A DNA stretch of 64,000 nt from Trifolium pratense (GCF_020283565.1 NC_060065.1:55837489-55901488); one strand, 5' to 3'; shown: positions 35,482 to 47,298, counted from the stretch's first letter. Translations and numbers: made by a program. Notes: generated from the sequence alone by a model not told the origin.

Positions 35482-35879
35482 TTTTTTTTTATCAAGCAAA
35501 GATTTGTATCATGTAGTAAAAAACAAAACATCATGGTTTAGTTTTTGTTGCAAAAATGATGATGATGTTAGTGGCTACGTTAATTTAGTGTTGCATGTAA
35601 TTTTTTGTTTGATTATGAATCCAACTGTGACATTATTTAGTTTTGTATCTTTTGAGAGCTATGTTTTAGATTCTTTGATGCCAACTAGCTTAGGATGTAA
35701 TCATGTATTTTATGTAATGTAACTATCATCTCATTTTATTGATTGTAAAACGTAGTATTATCTTTGTCAATTTCTATGACAACATACTAAGTGACAAATA
35801 ATAAGTTGAAATTAAATTTTGTTGATTTTAAAGCGTTTTCTTCCAAGTTTATTAAGGCAAAAAAATTGCAAAAAGAAAT

Positions 35880-35950
35880 GCCCTCACGCAGGATCGAACT
35901 GCGGACCTTCAGTTTACAAGACTGACGCTCTACCACTGAGCTATAAGGGC
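35880..35950 (-). tRNA. tRNA-Thr (anticodon UGU)
   Basis: The minus strand folds into a full cloverleaf of 71 nt: acceptor GCCCTTA/TGAGGGC (one G-U), A box TAGCTCAGTGG, anticodon stem TCAGT/ACTGA with loop CTTGTAA (anticodon TGT), and T arm CGCAG-TTCGATC-CTGCG. A CAA motif lies just upstream on that strand and a T-run (tttcttttt) follows, as expected for a plant Pol III gene. There is no intron, and CCA is not encoded. Confidence 0.95.
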
Positions 35951-36112
35951 AACTTGTTATATTTTTACTTCAATGTATAATAAACCTAGAATAAGAGCCA
36001 ATTACGTCTTCTTATTATCATCTAGTCACATAGTTGAGTTTACATTCCTTACTTTGTTCCTAATCTAGGACCGTTTAAAACTCTATGGAATGTGGGGTCT
36101 CATCACAGAGTG

Positions 36113-36335
36113 AAAGTTGTTTGGGAACATGACTTTTGTTAGATTATGGTGGAGTGTGATTCAATAATTATTGTTTCAGTTTATGTCTGAACAATGTGAC
36201 GATCATAATCTATATTATAGAATGGTCTAATAAATTTACGTCTTTGGTATGACAGAGATTGGAAAGTGCGCATAGTTCATATTTATAGGGAGGCTAACAT
36301 GGTAGCAAATTGGATGGCTAATGCTGCTCATTAAT
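36113..36335 (+). pseudogene. RNase H-like (RVT_3) retroelement fragment
   Basis: Broken frames give VWEHDFC, IMVECDS, then DWKVRIVHIYREANMVANWM followed by a stop. This is the C-terminal half of the plant non-LTR-type RNase H domain, with a stop and a frame change inside. Confidence 0.6.
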
Positions 36336-37048
36336 TCTTACCCTATTGGAGTTCAATCTGTGCATCCCTCCCTTCAAAGGGAGTTCTGTTGCTACTTGCT
36401 ACTGCATGATGTTATGGAGCTTGATACCCTGCATAGAATTAGAATTTAGTAAAAAAAAATTTACCAAAATGTCCTTTGAGTTTAAAAATAAAAAATGAAT
36501 GATTGGGTTCATTTTGAAGGAGCTATAAGTAATTTTGTTATATTTTGTGGGGAGATTCTTCATTAGAATTGATTCTAATCTGGAGTTAAAATTTATAACC
36601 TTTGTCTTCAAATGTGGTTTTTACACTCAAATTTAAATAAAATGGGACACAACACGTGCTGGTAAAAACTTCCAATTGAGTTAATGTTTACAAGTGAGTT
36701 TTTTGAGGGAAGGTGAGAGAATGACTTATTTTTCTTTTTAAATTAAGAATACTATAAAATATTGGTTTTTAAAAAATAATCTAAGTGTGATTGAAATATT
36801 ATATGATCACTTATATTATTTATTCTTTCAATTAATTTAAAATATTAACCATATCTCAAAATATGAACGCAATCCTCCAAAATCCTCTAAAAACCAACTC
36901 GCAATGATGCTAACTCCAATTTGAGTATCATCTCTGCTTATCAATTATCAATTGTTTGACCTATGAACTATAGGTCAAATTATACAAACTGAGACCTATA
37001 TTATATAGTCAAAATTGTGCTCGTAAAAGTCAAAAATGATCCATAATA

Positions 37049-37168
37049 CTATCTTTGATCTTTTTTATAAGAGATATTGGTCAACAAAAGATGCATTTGA
37101 TTTATAATATAAATTAAATACATCAACTTTTATTAAATTGTCTATCATATAAAAAGGATTGGAGGGAG
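37049..37168. mobile_element. Stowaway-like MITE, degenerate
   Basis: The right end is GGATTGGAGGGAG followed by TA (37169-37170). The left end is CTATCTTTGATCTTTTTTATA preceded by TA in part (37047-37048). Arms pair imperfectly. It is 120 bp, the normal Stowaway size. Confidence 0.6.
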
Positions 37169-37840
37169 TATAATTGAATAAAAGGAATGATGATTGTGCA
37201 TTCTCAACTCTCCTATGCTATTGTGAATTGTCTATTGATCATGAAAGAAGGGATATGGATCCTCTCTATCCTTTGATTGGTTGCCAGGATATCAAAAGAA
37301 ATTTTCTATAACAATTTGTGCATAATATTAATTTTGACTTGGTAAACCTACTTCTATAGTTTTTGTCTACTTCTAGTTAGTATTTCAATGAAGATGTTTT
37401 AAGTTTTAACCTTGATAGAAAAAGAAAAATTGGTCTAATGGTGAGGGATTTGGATAGCATGTTAGAGGTCCTGTCTTTGATTATGGGCTTTATTGTAAAC
37501 AAAAAAGAAAATAAAGGCAGCCACAAATCAAATTAACAATGGAATAAGAAAATTCTATCAAGGCATTAGAATGCCATTTATGTACTCAAATGACCTGTAC
37601 ATTGACTGAACTAGTCTCTTCTAACAACTAAAGTATCAAAGCATATAAAGCAATCCAATGAATTATTGAACTCCATTGAACTTAACAAATTGTACTACAG
37701 AAACTCACCTTGACACCTAAAGCTGGACTGAACCAGATATCTAAGTCAGCAATTATATATTTGGCTATTGCACAATTTATCTACCACCATTCATCCAGTG
37801 AGAAAGAATTACAAGTCAAGATGATAAAAGAGAATTGAAA

Positions 37841-40777
37841 CTATCTAGGATTCTCTTGTTCTTTGGCTTCCACCTCCTTCACACTCTCTACTATTTGCTG
37901 TATCTGCTTTGAAACAGTTTCATTATGCTCTTCGATGTACTCATATAACAATTCAAGATTCCTTTTATAGGTTTCAGTTCGCTTTTTCTCTAGGTCCAAC
38001 TGCTGAGTTAGTTCTCGAACTCTGTCATGTCCACTCTGGAAATTGCATAAAAACAAAGACATGAGAAAAGGAGAAAACCGAAAAGTGGTGCCAAATACAT
38101 GATACATGATACATGAATTGCTCAAGTTACCGTACATAATGGTCTCAAAGAGACAAATACATGGATATACGCTCAATCAGGGATATGTTGTCAAAATATT
38201 TTTCAGGCAAAATTACTCAAGTAATCCCTGAACTTAATTTAAAGTTTGAAATTAGTCCTATAACTTTTTTTCACCGGATTGGTTCGTTAAGTTTCAAAAT
38301 ATTTACACTGTATAAAAAAGGGCTGATGTGGGCATTACAAATCAGTGAGGGGATTATGAGATTAAATGACCATATTATGTCTCCTTGTGTTTCGATATAC
38401 CTCTTCCAAGTTCTCCTTTTTGTCAACCCTAGAGAAAGAAGAACCGGGATTGAGGTGAGATGAGGAAGAGAATAAAGGGGGAAGAGGGATAAGGAAATCA
38501 TATCTGAAGGGGGTTTGAGAGGAAGGGAAAGTTGAGATGTAAAGAAGGAGAGGGGGAAACTGAAACCAAATAAATGGGAGTGTTGTGTTGTCAAAAATGT
38601 CTGCTTTGTTTCTCTGCATATTTTACATTTTCTTCCTCTCTGATTTTTGTTGTTGTAGTGATTTTGAATGGTGATAACACAGTACTTGGAAGGGTTATCA
38701 TCGTTCGTGGGGTATGCTTTGTACCGGAGGTACATTGGGTGACAGGCAAGGTAAGAGAAGAAAATTGAAATTCAATTATTTTATTTTTTGGAGGAAGGTG
38801 GAGAATCAGAAAATACAAGTGAGGGGAATGAAGAGGAAACCAAACTCAAGAATTAGTAGATATGGACTGTTGGACAGCGCAACCCATAGTGGCTTGGCTG
38901 GACCTGGTCGGGATTTCTGGAATATTTTTGCCTATTTTCTATGTATATTGATTGATATATAGACACTCAACCATCAATTTAAATTGAAATCAATAGGCAT
39001 AGATATAAAACGTTGAAAGTCCTGCTTAGATATAATTGATGAACATCTTAATAAAATTAAGGAATGAGATCCTTTAAATTGTAATAGCTACTTAGATTTA
39101 TTTTTTTGTAAAAAATAAAAGTACAGCCATTTAAGGGCCAGAAAGACGGTTAATGGCTCGGTGTGAGTAACAATCTAATCCATTAAGCATAAAGTATGAA
39201 TGAACATAATAAATATAACAATATATACTTAAATACCACCTATCAATATTGAAAGAACATGAACTAACCGGATATTGCTCATAAACGAAGTCACGTCTGC
39301 CTCTTCCAGGTGTCAGAGGATGTGTGTGCTCCTTTACAAACTTTGTTATAGACCACAAACCAGAATTTAATTTCCTCACCATTATCATTGCCCTGCAACC
39401 AACCCTTGTTTCTGCCCTTTGCCTTACAATCTTTTCCCGCTTGTCAGGCATTCTGAAACCTTCTTTGTTACAAACAAGAGCCCGTCCAATAACAGATCCA
39501 TCACGCCTTGACCTCGAGAGCTTACTTACACGTATGACAAATCCAACACGCGTAGCATATGCATTATAAAATGCATGGGCTTCGGCTTCCGATACAAACT
39601 CCTGACCCAAATAGGGTTCCTCGATTCTCACAACCGATAATGGAAGAACTGGTGATGGTATTTGGTCGGCTCCAGAAGAATCTTGAGTCATATTATCATC
39701 TTGATCCTGTTCATCAGTTGGATCCAAAGAACTACAGTCGACTATGTCTTTGTCAGCTATGCTGCTACTAACCTCTCCCATAGTAGCATTTCCTACTGGC
39801 TCACCATTGGTGTTATCATCAATCTCAAACTCCACTGCAGCAACAAAAGATTTTCTATAAGATTTTCATTGTAAGGTGATACTCAGCATAGTAGTACATA
39901 AAATCATTGAAATACTCTTTCAGTGATGATAAATATGCCTAAATCATGATTTCTTCCAGCTCAAACAAAGAAAAAAGATAGTGCAACCAACAACTACAAC
40001 ATTATGACACAAAATACCATTTTACTTCTAAAAGAAGCAAGCAAAATTTATTCACACTTATTGTGAATCAAATACGAATTACGCTACACAGTCAAACAAA
40101 ACATGCCAGAAATTAACCAAGACATTGGGCTCAGGTAGTTAATAAGCACCCCCCTTAGGACGAATTGTTCGGGAGAACCCGAGTCTGATTCCTGGTGGGA
40201 ACAATTCTTGGCCATACTTTACTTACCTCGTGGCCGAATTCTAGATTACCGGGGGCTCCTTCCCCCGGGAATCAGAGGGTTATGAAACCACTAACCCATC
40301 CATGTGTTAACAAGCATACCAATTATAAAACAGGAAGAAAAAATCTTTATATTGATTTGATTAGCCCTTTTAACAACACTCGTGATATCATAAGAAGCTA
40401 CACCCCAAAAATTAAACAGTAATAACCTCAAAAAAATAAGGTACATCAGAAAAGTGCGTAATGTATTATATCTGTATCTCTAATCCAAGCAAAATGAGAT
40501 TAATTCATGGGTTTAATGAGGCTCCAATTGTGATAAAATCAGAATACATTAAAAGAAAGAAAGAAAAAAGCTTCAATTTTGAGTTACTTAGCTAATTCCG
40601 TTTGAGATTGTATAAACAAATAGAAAGAAAAGAGATTGAATAGCATCGATACAAGACTGAAAATGCAGTAATTGAAAAGAAAGTGAAAACCCTAAAATTG
40701 AAAATCGAAATTGAAATTGTACAAAAAAAAAAAAAAAAAAAGAGAGAGAGAAAAGTGTGAAAAAGAAAAAACTTACT
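37841..40777 (-). CDS. Short FAR1-related (FRF-type) protein with split start codon
   Basis: Coding exons on the minus strand: 40777 (the A of ATG only), 39834-39269, and 38035-37841. They total 762 nt (253 aa). The first exon ends ctca|gtaagt and the second begins cag|TGGAGTTTGAG, so splicing creates ATG GAG TTT. The protein has an acidic N-terminus, then a FAR1 zinc-finger-like DNA-binding domain (about residues 75-180: [47 protein letters not shown]). A coiled coil follows (LTQQLDLEKKRTETYKRNLE). It lacks the MULE transposase core of FAR1/FHY3, matching short Arabidopsis FRF proteins such as At3g59470. These are thought to act as DNA-binding competitors or regulators. An internal Met 19 (MGEVSSS) is the alternative start. 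Intron 1 (0.9 kb) carries a SINE; intron 2 is 1.2 kb. Confidence 0.88.
40120..40290 (+). mobile_element. SINE family A, copy 3, in intron 1 of the FAR1-related gene
   Basis: A-box side gggctcaggtagttaata, B-box-like GAGTCTGATTCCTGG, then 'gggaacaattcttggccata' and 'tttacttacctcgtggccga'. It aligns along its whole length with 46843-47020. Confidence 0.7.
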
Positions 40778-40960
40778 GAGAAAAATGAGAGTGACGCAAA
40801 TTGGAAGATTTGGTGATTTTGAAAATAAATAAATTTATTTTTCTTTGTTTTTGTGTTTCGTTGGTTCAGAGAAGATTCAGTTGTGTTGTGTTTGTGAAAA
40901 CTGAAAACAGAACAGAGAGGAGAGAGGATTCAGGTATGGAAAGCCGTATGAAGCTTTCTG

Positions 40961-42360
40961 TGTACCTTATGTCAACACTCTAAACATGGGCTTTCAACCC
41001 GGAATATCAATATGGGCCTGCATCATTTTTTCGAAATTTACTTTTGCCAACCATCAGTTTCTCACGCACCTTACGAGTTTCCAGTTTTACCCTTCCACTA
41101 TTTAAGTAGCGAAAATTATAAAAATGAGAAATTTTCAGAAAAAACCACCCTACATGAAATTCAAGATTTTTACCAGTTAGCGGACGTTATAAAAATGTGA
41201 AATTTGAGAAGGAAAAAAAAACACCCCCTAACATGAAATTTTTTCATTTTCTACTTAAGTAGAGAACATGTAAAAATGAGATTTTTGAGAAAAAAAACAT
41301 CCTCCTACCGGAAAATTTTCAAGATTTAAAACGTTGAATCCATTACGTAAGTACCGGACGGGGGTGTTTTGGTAATTTTGTAGGGCATGCGAAAAATGGG
41401 GTAGTGTGGTAAAAGTAAATCTCCTTTTTTTTTATTGAAAATTGCTCTTTAGGCCGTCTGAATTGCTTACATGCCCCCAAAAATACCTTTGATTTTGGAC
41501 CTGCGATGTTTTGGAAGATACAATCCAAAATTAAAATAGGTTTGGAAGATATAATTCAAAAACGCCTAATTTACAACATATATATCTTCCGAAAACGCCT
41601 TATTTTGGAACATATGTTCCGAAGCTGTCTAACATAGGCAAAAACACTGAGAAGCTCTATCATAGTTCAAACTCAACTCCTACATATATAATATGATCCT
41701 CCTATCAACTAAACTAAATTTACGGAACAATTAACTAATTTATTGATTATAAACTATGAATTACTCGTTATAAATGATTAAATGCATCGACTATAAGTTA
41801 ATAATATACCAACTATCTATTTTTTATTTTTTTGAATGGACTGTTAAGTCCAGTAAATAGATTTGAAGTTTTTTTATTTTTCTTAACATTTTAAGTAAAC
41901 CATGGAGACATTTAAGTTAGAAAATGAAATGGTTATTGGTCACTATCATCCGTCACCAAATTGAGAGCCTAACTAACCAAACCAAAAGGACAATGACGTG
42001 CAAAATTGAAATATATGGCATCACACACACGAGCATCCTTTTACGTTGACATATGCTTTGTGTGTGTGCCTAAAAACTACGTACTGCATATTAATGGACA
42101 CTACCAGATGACAAAAACACGACAACATTTCATCACATTTCCTTTCTGTTTTTGGATACTCCAGACCTGAAATGTACTTTCACCTTCAGAAAGATAGTCG
42201 ATCGTTTTCAAATATTTGTTTGACATAAACACTTTGCTTTTTCCTTTCAAGTTTTCTAACCTCTTTGGCATTATTACACCATTAAAAGAAATAAAAAAGA
42301 GGAGAATTTCTTTTTTTTGTCTAGTAGCCTAGTAGCTATAATTTCCACCTTAAAATGAAT
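40961..42360. other. Upstream intergenic region with diverged tandem units
   Basis: From about 41110 to 41330 three diverged units of roughly 70-80 bp repeat the phrase 'ataaaaatgagaaatttt...gaaaaaacaccc...catgaaattt'. 41450-41640 holds a block rich in 'ggaagata' and 'ttccgaaa'. No gene is seen. Confidence 0.5.
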
Positions 42361-42363
42361 TCT

Positions 42364-42654
42364 TAGAAATGAGTATTTGGTCTAACCCATCGTTACAAAA
42401 CCTGCTTGTAAAGTGAGGATTGCCTCTTGCTTATAAACATTCATTCAGGTCATCTTGCAACCGATGTGAGACTCTTAACACACCCCCTCACGCCCAACAC
42501 TATTGGGCTTGATGCGTGGATATAAACGGTAGGTAGCCCGATAGTGGAAATCTGATAACAGGTGGCCCAACGGATCGTGGAGAGGCTCTAATACCATGTC
42601 AAATAACCGATTATCCCAAAACCTTAAGGTGTTAGGATAATCGGTTATTTGACA
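42364..42654 (-). mobile_element. TRIM retrotransposon (minus orientation)
   Basis: Read on the minus strand: LTR end ...ggttatttgaca, a primer-binding site TGGTATTAGAGCC (initiator Met tRNA type, one change from TGGTATCAGAGC), a short non-coding interior, a purine tract (gtgagggggtg), then an LTR starting TGTTAAGAGTCTCACATCGG. This is the layout of a terminal-repeat retrotransposon in miniature. It abuts a second, oppositely oriented copy. Confidence 0.65.
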
Positions 42655-42670
42655 TGGTATCAGAGCCTCT
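42581..42670. repeat. Palindrome at the junction of two inverted TRIMs
   Basis: Arms of 36 bp (42581-42616 and 42635-42670) match at 35 of 36 positions, with an 18-base loop. Each arm spans the LTR end and primer-binding site. Confidence 0.9.
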
Positions 42671-42880
42671 ATGACTAAGTGGTCTAGAGTTCGATCTCCG
42701 CTCCCCTCACTTTCTAATTAAAAAGTGGAATTTAAGCATATGGTAGGTGGACCTGTGCATTATCCACGCTTCAAGTCCAAGTGGGCTCTTGCGTGAGGGG
42801 ACGTATTAGAAATAATATAAAACCATTTATATGGCTCTATCCTAACACCTTAAGGTTTTGGGATAATCGGTTATTTGACA
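42618..42880 (+). mobile_element. TRIM retrotransposon (plus orientation), inverted partner
   Basis: The 5' LTR end is partial (gttaggataatcggttatttgaca, to 42654). Then come PBS TGGTATCAGAGCC, a short interior, purine tract 'gcgtgagggga' (about 42790-42801), and a 3' LTR of about 77 bp ending 'gataatcggttatttgaca' at 42880. No gag or pol. It shares the palindrome at 42581-42670 with the minus-oriented copy. Confidence 0.65.
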
Positions 42881-43009
42881 AAGTGGAGTGGTCGGAGTTC
42901 GAATCACATCTCCTACATAAATATATGTGATATCCATACCAACTGAGTTAAGCTCACAGGGACAAAAAGAGGAGAATTTCTAAATGGGCCATTATCTAAA
43001 TATTCCCGG

Positions 43010-43625
43010 TAGAATATCGCACTATCCTCAAATGTCGCTTGATGATTCCTCTATTTCATGCTGATGAGGTATGCCCTGTGTTGTCGTAAGACGTGTCTGG
43101 ATAGATTTGGAGAGCATGCAATTCAGTGTCGAGAGCTTTAAGGCTTCAAATACACACATGGCTTTGTTCGGGATGTCCTTTTTTATGCTTTTAAGCGAGC
43201 ATGAGTATCTGTGAAGAAAGAGACCCGTGTGAACTTCTTGATTAACCCACTGAAGGGGAGATCTACATTGAGGTCAGCCGATGTTTTGGTGTAGGGATGG
43301 GTAGGAGGAAAACATGTATGTGTGGACTTGACTGAAGTTTTCCTACTTGTGGGACTGACGACTAGGGATTTTATTGTAGGAAAAGCGGTCCTCAAAGCTG
43401 CTTCAAGCAAAGTGGCCAAACATGAGAGAACGTGTTCTGACAATCAACATGTGTTATACCATTTGCATTTGACACGTTAGATTTCCTAGTACCAGATGCT
43501 GTGAATATTTTGAAAATAGTTCAAAGAGTTATGTATAACAACGTGGTGTCTCCTAGATTTTTAGATGTGGTATTTAAGAGGGTTAATTTTGTCATTCAAA
43601 ATAAATTAACGATGTAGCTTGTTGT
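43010..43625 (+). pseudogene. Retroelement C-terminal relic ('auxilin-like'/reverse-transcriptase-associated ORF)
   Basis: Conceptual pieces read RLMIPLFHADEVCPV, GFKYTHGFVRDVLFYAFKRA, VSVKKETRVNFLINPLKGRS, GWVGGKHVCVDLTEVF and LKAASSKVAKHERTCSDNQ. Plants carry many copies of this Cys-rich ORF, often mislabelled auxilin-like. Here a one-base insertion breaks the CPVC motif, and at least three in-frame stops follow (after REL, KRA and DVLV). It is not a functional gene. The link to reverse-transcriptase elements is from memory. Confidence 0.6.
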
Positions 43626-44494
43626 CTGTTTGTCTTCCGTATATAATTAACCATTATTACTAACATATTTTTATGAGTAATTTTCTCATTACACACGATG
43701 ACATTTTTTAAATATATTTAGTTATTTACAGTTTTTAAAATGATGTCACGTTCTTGCCAAAAAAAATTGATGTCACGTTTTCACGTGATATATAAAAAAG
43801 AAGGATGTCATGTTTAGGGGAAAAGTGTCATGTTTATCAAGTGACAATAATGGTTCATTTCCCTTAAAAAAAATGTCAAAATTATATCTTTAATTTAATT
43901 TCAGGTATAATTTTAGTCTTTTATCATTTATTATTTTTTTTGACTAAGTCTTTTATCATTTATTTATAACATTTTAAATTGAACATGTACTTGAATCGTT
44001 GAATACGTGGTTTAATTTTAACGCGTTTTTTTTTAATAATATAGACCCTTTCACTTATAAAGTAGGTGATTCGATACTGCACCTCACGATCTTTTTCACT
44101 CTCTTCTCTATTGAGTTTTAGTCTTTCATAAAAATCGAAACAGTACACTGAAATTGAAGTACATTACTCATAAAAATATGTTAGTAATAACACTCATAAA
44201 AAAAACATAAGAATAAAATAAATATTTTCTTTATATTCACTTTCTTTTATATAAGATATTTTTTTATGCATAAAAAAAAAACTAAACAAGAGAAAGAAGA
44301 AAAAGAGACAAACTACACTCTACAAAAGGTAGTTTTCATGGAGTCTACAAAAGGAGAAGTTGAAAGAGGGGGCGAACACTAACTCTAAGCAATTGAAGTT
44401 GAAAGATGGGCTAGACAATAACTCTAAAAGATCGAGTTACTATTAAAATCTGCTTTATATTTTGTTAACCAATCTGCACAACTATTATCATCTT
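43626..44494. other. Intergenic low-complexity DNA
   Basis: AT-rich. No gene or clear element is seen. Confidence 0.5.
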
Positions 44495-44758
44495 TCAATG
44501 AATGATTAAAAGACAAAAGTTAAAGATAAGAGAGTTAAAGATAATTAATAAACCTCTTAATAAGATATGATCAACAATAGGCACATAAGGGTTGGTTGTA
44601 TGTACTCTTTCTTTAATCAATTTTAATGTCGATTGACAATCGGATTCACACTTGACATGTTGGTAATCATGACTCCAAGCCTTCTCAAGATCGTGAAATA
44701 TAGCTTGCATCTTTGTGTTCATATTGGTAGTAATACCAAAACTACCCGAAAAATCCAA
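44495..44758 (-). pseudogene. RNase H-like retroelement fragment
   Basis: The minus frame reads GSFGITTNMNTKMQAIFHDL, AWSHDYQHVKCESDCQSTLK and NPYVPIVDHI. This is the N-terminal half of a plant RVT_3 RNase H domain, cut off after the third strand-helix unit. No flanking reverse transcriptase is present. Confidence 0.65.
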
Positions 44759-44804
44759 TAACTAATTGTCATTAGTTCGACGAATTAAATCTCAACATTT
44801 TTTT

Positions 44805-44960
44805 TTGGTAAATAGACGAAAGTACAAACTCATTATAAACTCACACACAAGTGGAGGAGCCGGAGTTCGAATCCTAATCATAATGTTCGACCAATTAATT
44901 TCAACAATTTTTGTCAGTTGAGATATGACTCGTGGATGCTTCAAAGAAACCAAATGTGGT
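44805..44960 (+). mobile_element. SINE-like element, family B
   Basis: It contains cacaagtggaggagccgg, B-box-like GAGTTCGAATCC, 'ataatgttcgaccaattaat' and 'tgtcagttgagatatgactc'. Similar blocks occur at about 17320-17440 and 49060-49200. Confidence 0.5.
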
Positions 44961-46842
44961 TCCTTATGATTATTAACCAAACATAGTTTCATCGAATAAC
45001 TTAATCAAGAATTTTTTTATTTTTTTTTACAAAATCAAGAATTTATTAAATATTTTTAATCCAATCAATAAGCTTATCCAAACATAAACAAACCTACCCA
45101 ACACTATTCTTTGACAAAACAAACCTATTCATTTATATATAAGATCCAACTCTAACCGATAAATATCCATATTATTAGATTGAACATTTGTACTTGAATT
45201 CAAATCTATAATTTTCATACTTTGTATAATTTATAGTGTGTGTAATTTCTAGTGTTAATTGTCATTTTGTTTATAAAAAAAAATTGTCCATTCCAATTTT
45301 CCAAATTGAGTTTTGGAATTCATTTCAAAACGAAATCTAGAAAAATTAGGCTCCATCTCCGATTTAATTTGAGTTTTTCTTGTTAAATTTCAATAATAAA
45401 AAGAATAAAGAGAAGAAAACCCCATATTATTTTTTCATTCCTTCTAAATCATGCCTAGTCAGCAATCATGCTAGTGGACAACTAATTTATATTTGATTTA
45501 CTACAAATCCAAATGGAACCAATCACTCTCATCCTAAAAAGTATATAAAAGTGAGTTTAAATATTTAAATATAAAAACAGTCCAAATCCATGGTCCATAC
45601 CCCTAGCAAAACCGACGGCAATTCGCCAAAATTCCAAATTTCAACAACTTATTATATGACAATTTGACTCTTCAATAATAAAAAAAATCACTATTTTTTT
45701 CCCTACAAGACATAAATCAGTATTTAAAAGTCCTATAAATATCCGTAAAAAAATCCTATAAATACAAATTCAGGAATAAAAAATAAAATAAAAATTACTC
45801 CTTTGTCCAATGATAAAACAAAGTGAGTATCATCTTAAAGCTTAGCTTTTTTTGAGGCGATGATCGCTAGAGCGGTCAAAGGGGTCGTCTGGCCCAGCCC
45901 AGCCCGTGGGGCCCGAACATTTAAAGGATCTGACCTAGGCCGCTCATTATTTTTTCTCAAATGTGATTTTTTTTTTAAGGAACGGTCGCTCGTTATATTT
46001 TTCATGTGTGATCTTAACCCTCCATTAAAAATGTGAGAGAATGTGTTTTATTTTTAAAAAGGGAGAGAGAGTGTTGTTAAGGGCAGAAATTGTATCACAC
46101 AATTTTCTACCTTAATACTATCTTTAAAAAATTATTTAGAGAGATATTCGATCAATTCATTAGTCATGACTCATGATAAAAAATAAAATGAAAATATCTC
46201 CTTTATCAAATTAAAAAAAATACAAAACAAAGTCATTTTTTTGTGAATCTATTTACATTATTAAGTTTTTTTAAAAAATTTATTTTTAGAAAGGTTGCAA
46301 ATAGCTTCTTTATCAAGTCACCGAAAAAGTCTAAAAATTCCATTCTCTTTGAGTCTACCCATTAAACAAAGACACAAATCAAAATTGTTTTCTAAGAAAG
46401 GTAACTCCTTTATCAAGACAAATTTGACAAAAAAAAAACTAGATATGTTTCTAGCTCTTTTATTTATTTATTATTTTTTTTTGCATAAAAAAAGGCGCGC
46501 TAACACACAAAACATATCCCGACTAACACACAAGAAATATCAAAATATATGACATTGCGCTATACTAGTATATGCCGGAGCCGTGTTAAGAATTTTGAAT
46601 ACTCAATTTATTTATTTTAAAAGTAAAATTTATAACCGCTAAACTATTTGACAAAAAATATTTTTTTTTAGATAACCTTGTTTGTTTATGTAAAAAATAA
46701 AATCCCTTTGTTATTGTATACTAGTTTTTATATATCACAATTATAAATTATAATTTCTTATGGTAATTACAATAACTCCTTTATCAATTTAGTAAAAAAA
46801 AACTTTTGTTGTACATAAATAAAAACTGATTTATCGAATAAC
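44961..46842. other. Intergenic DNA
   Basis: AT-rich. At 45868 a sequence TAGAGCGGTCAAAGGGG resembles one hAT-MITE end, but no matching right end is visible. No gene is seen. Confidence 0.45.
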
Positions 46843-47020
46843 CAAGTCATTGGGCTCAAGTGGTTAATGAGTTTCACCAAAAATGACGAATTTCGAGAGA
46901 ATTCGGGTTCGATTCCTGGGTGGAACAATTTCTTAGCCAGACTTTACTTATTTCGCAGTCGAACTTTGAACTACTAGGACTTCTTTCTCCTAACAACCAG
47001 ATGGTTTATAAAAAAAAAAA
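46843..47020 (+). mobile_element. SINE family A, copy 4, upstream of fructokinase
   Basis: It reads tgggctcaagtggttaatga, B box GGGTTCGATTCCTGG, 'tggaacaatttcttagccag' and 'tttacttatttcgcagtcga', ending in an A-run at 47009-47022. A near-duplication (aaaactgatttatc / aaaacttatttatc) flanks it, consistent with a target duplication. Confidence 0.75.
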
Positions 47021-47298
47021 AACTTATTTATCAAGTCATCACAAGACCAAACATTATTATCCAAAATCCAAGATGAATATGAATATTTTTTTGATAAGAC
47101 CAAAATGAATTCTTTCCTTATTTTGGCAGAATCAAATCCATTTTTTTTTTTTTTGGGTTACAAAGAATCAAATCCATTTTATATATTTATTTTTGAAAAG
47201 AATCCATTTTTATATGTTTATCAACAAAATAATCCATTTTATTATTGAATTAATCCCTTAATTATAGTCTTTCTCTCTCCCAAGTCCCAACCCTTTTC

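Larger units (their letters stand above)
35951..37840. other. Intergenic DNA with retroelement relics
   Basis: It contains an RNase H-like relic (36113-36335), a Stowaway-like MITE (37049-37168) and a SINE-like block near 37425-37500. No intact gene is seen. Confidence 0.55.

Noticed and set aside
39131..39835. Translation start at GTG 39835 for the FAR1-related protein
   Set aside because: The G belongs to the acceptor AG. The frame is supplied by a spliced A|TG, with exon 2 ending at 39269 and not running on to 39131.
45868..46100. Complete hAT MITE
   Set aside because: Only a left-end-like sequence is visible. No matching right end or 8-bp duplication was found.
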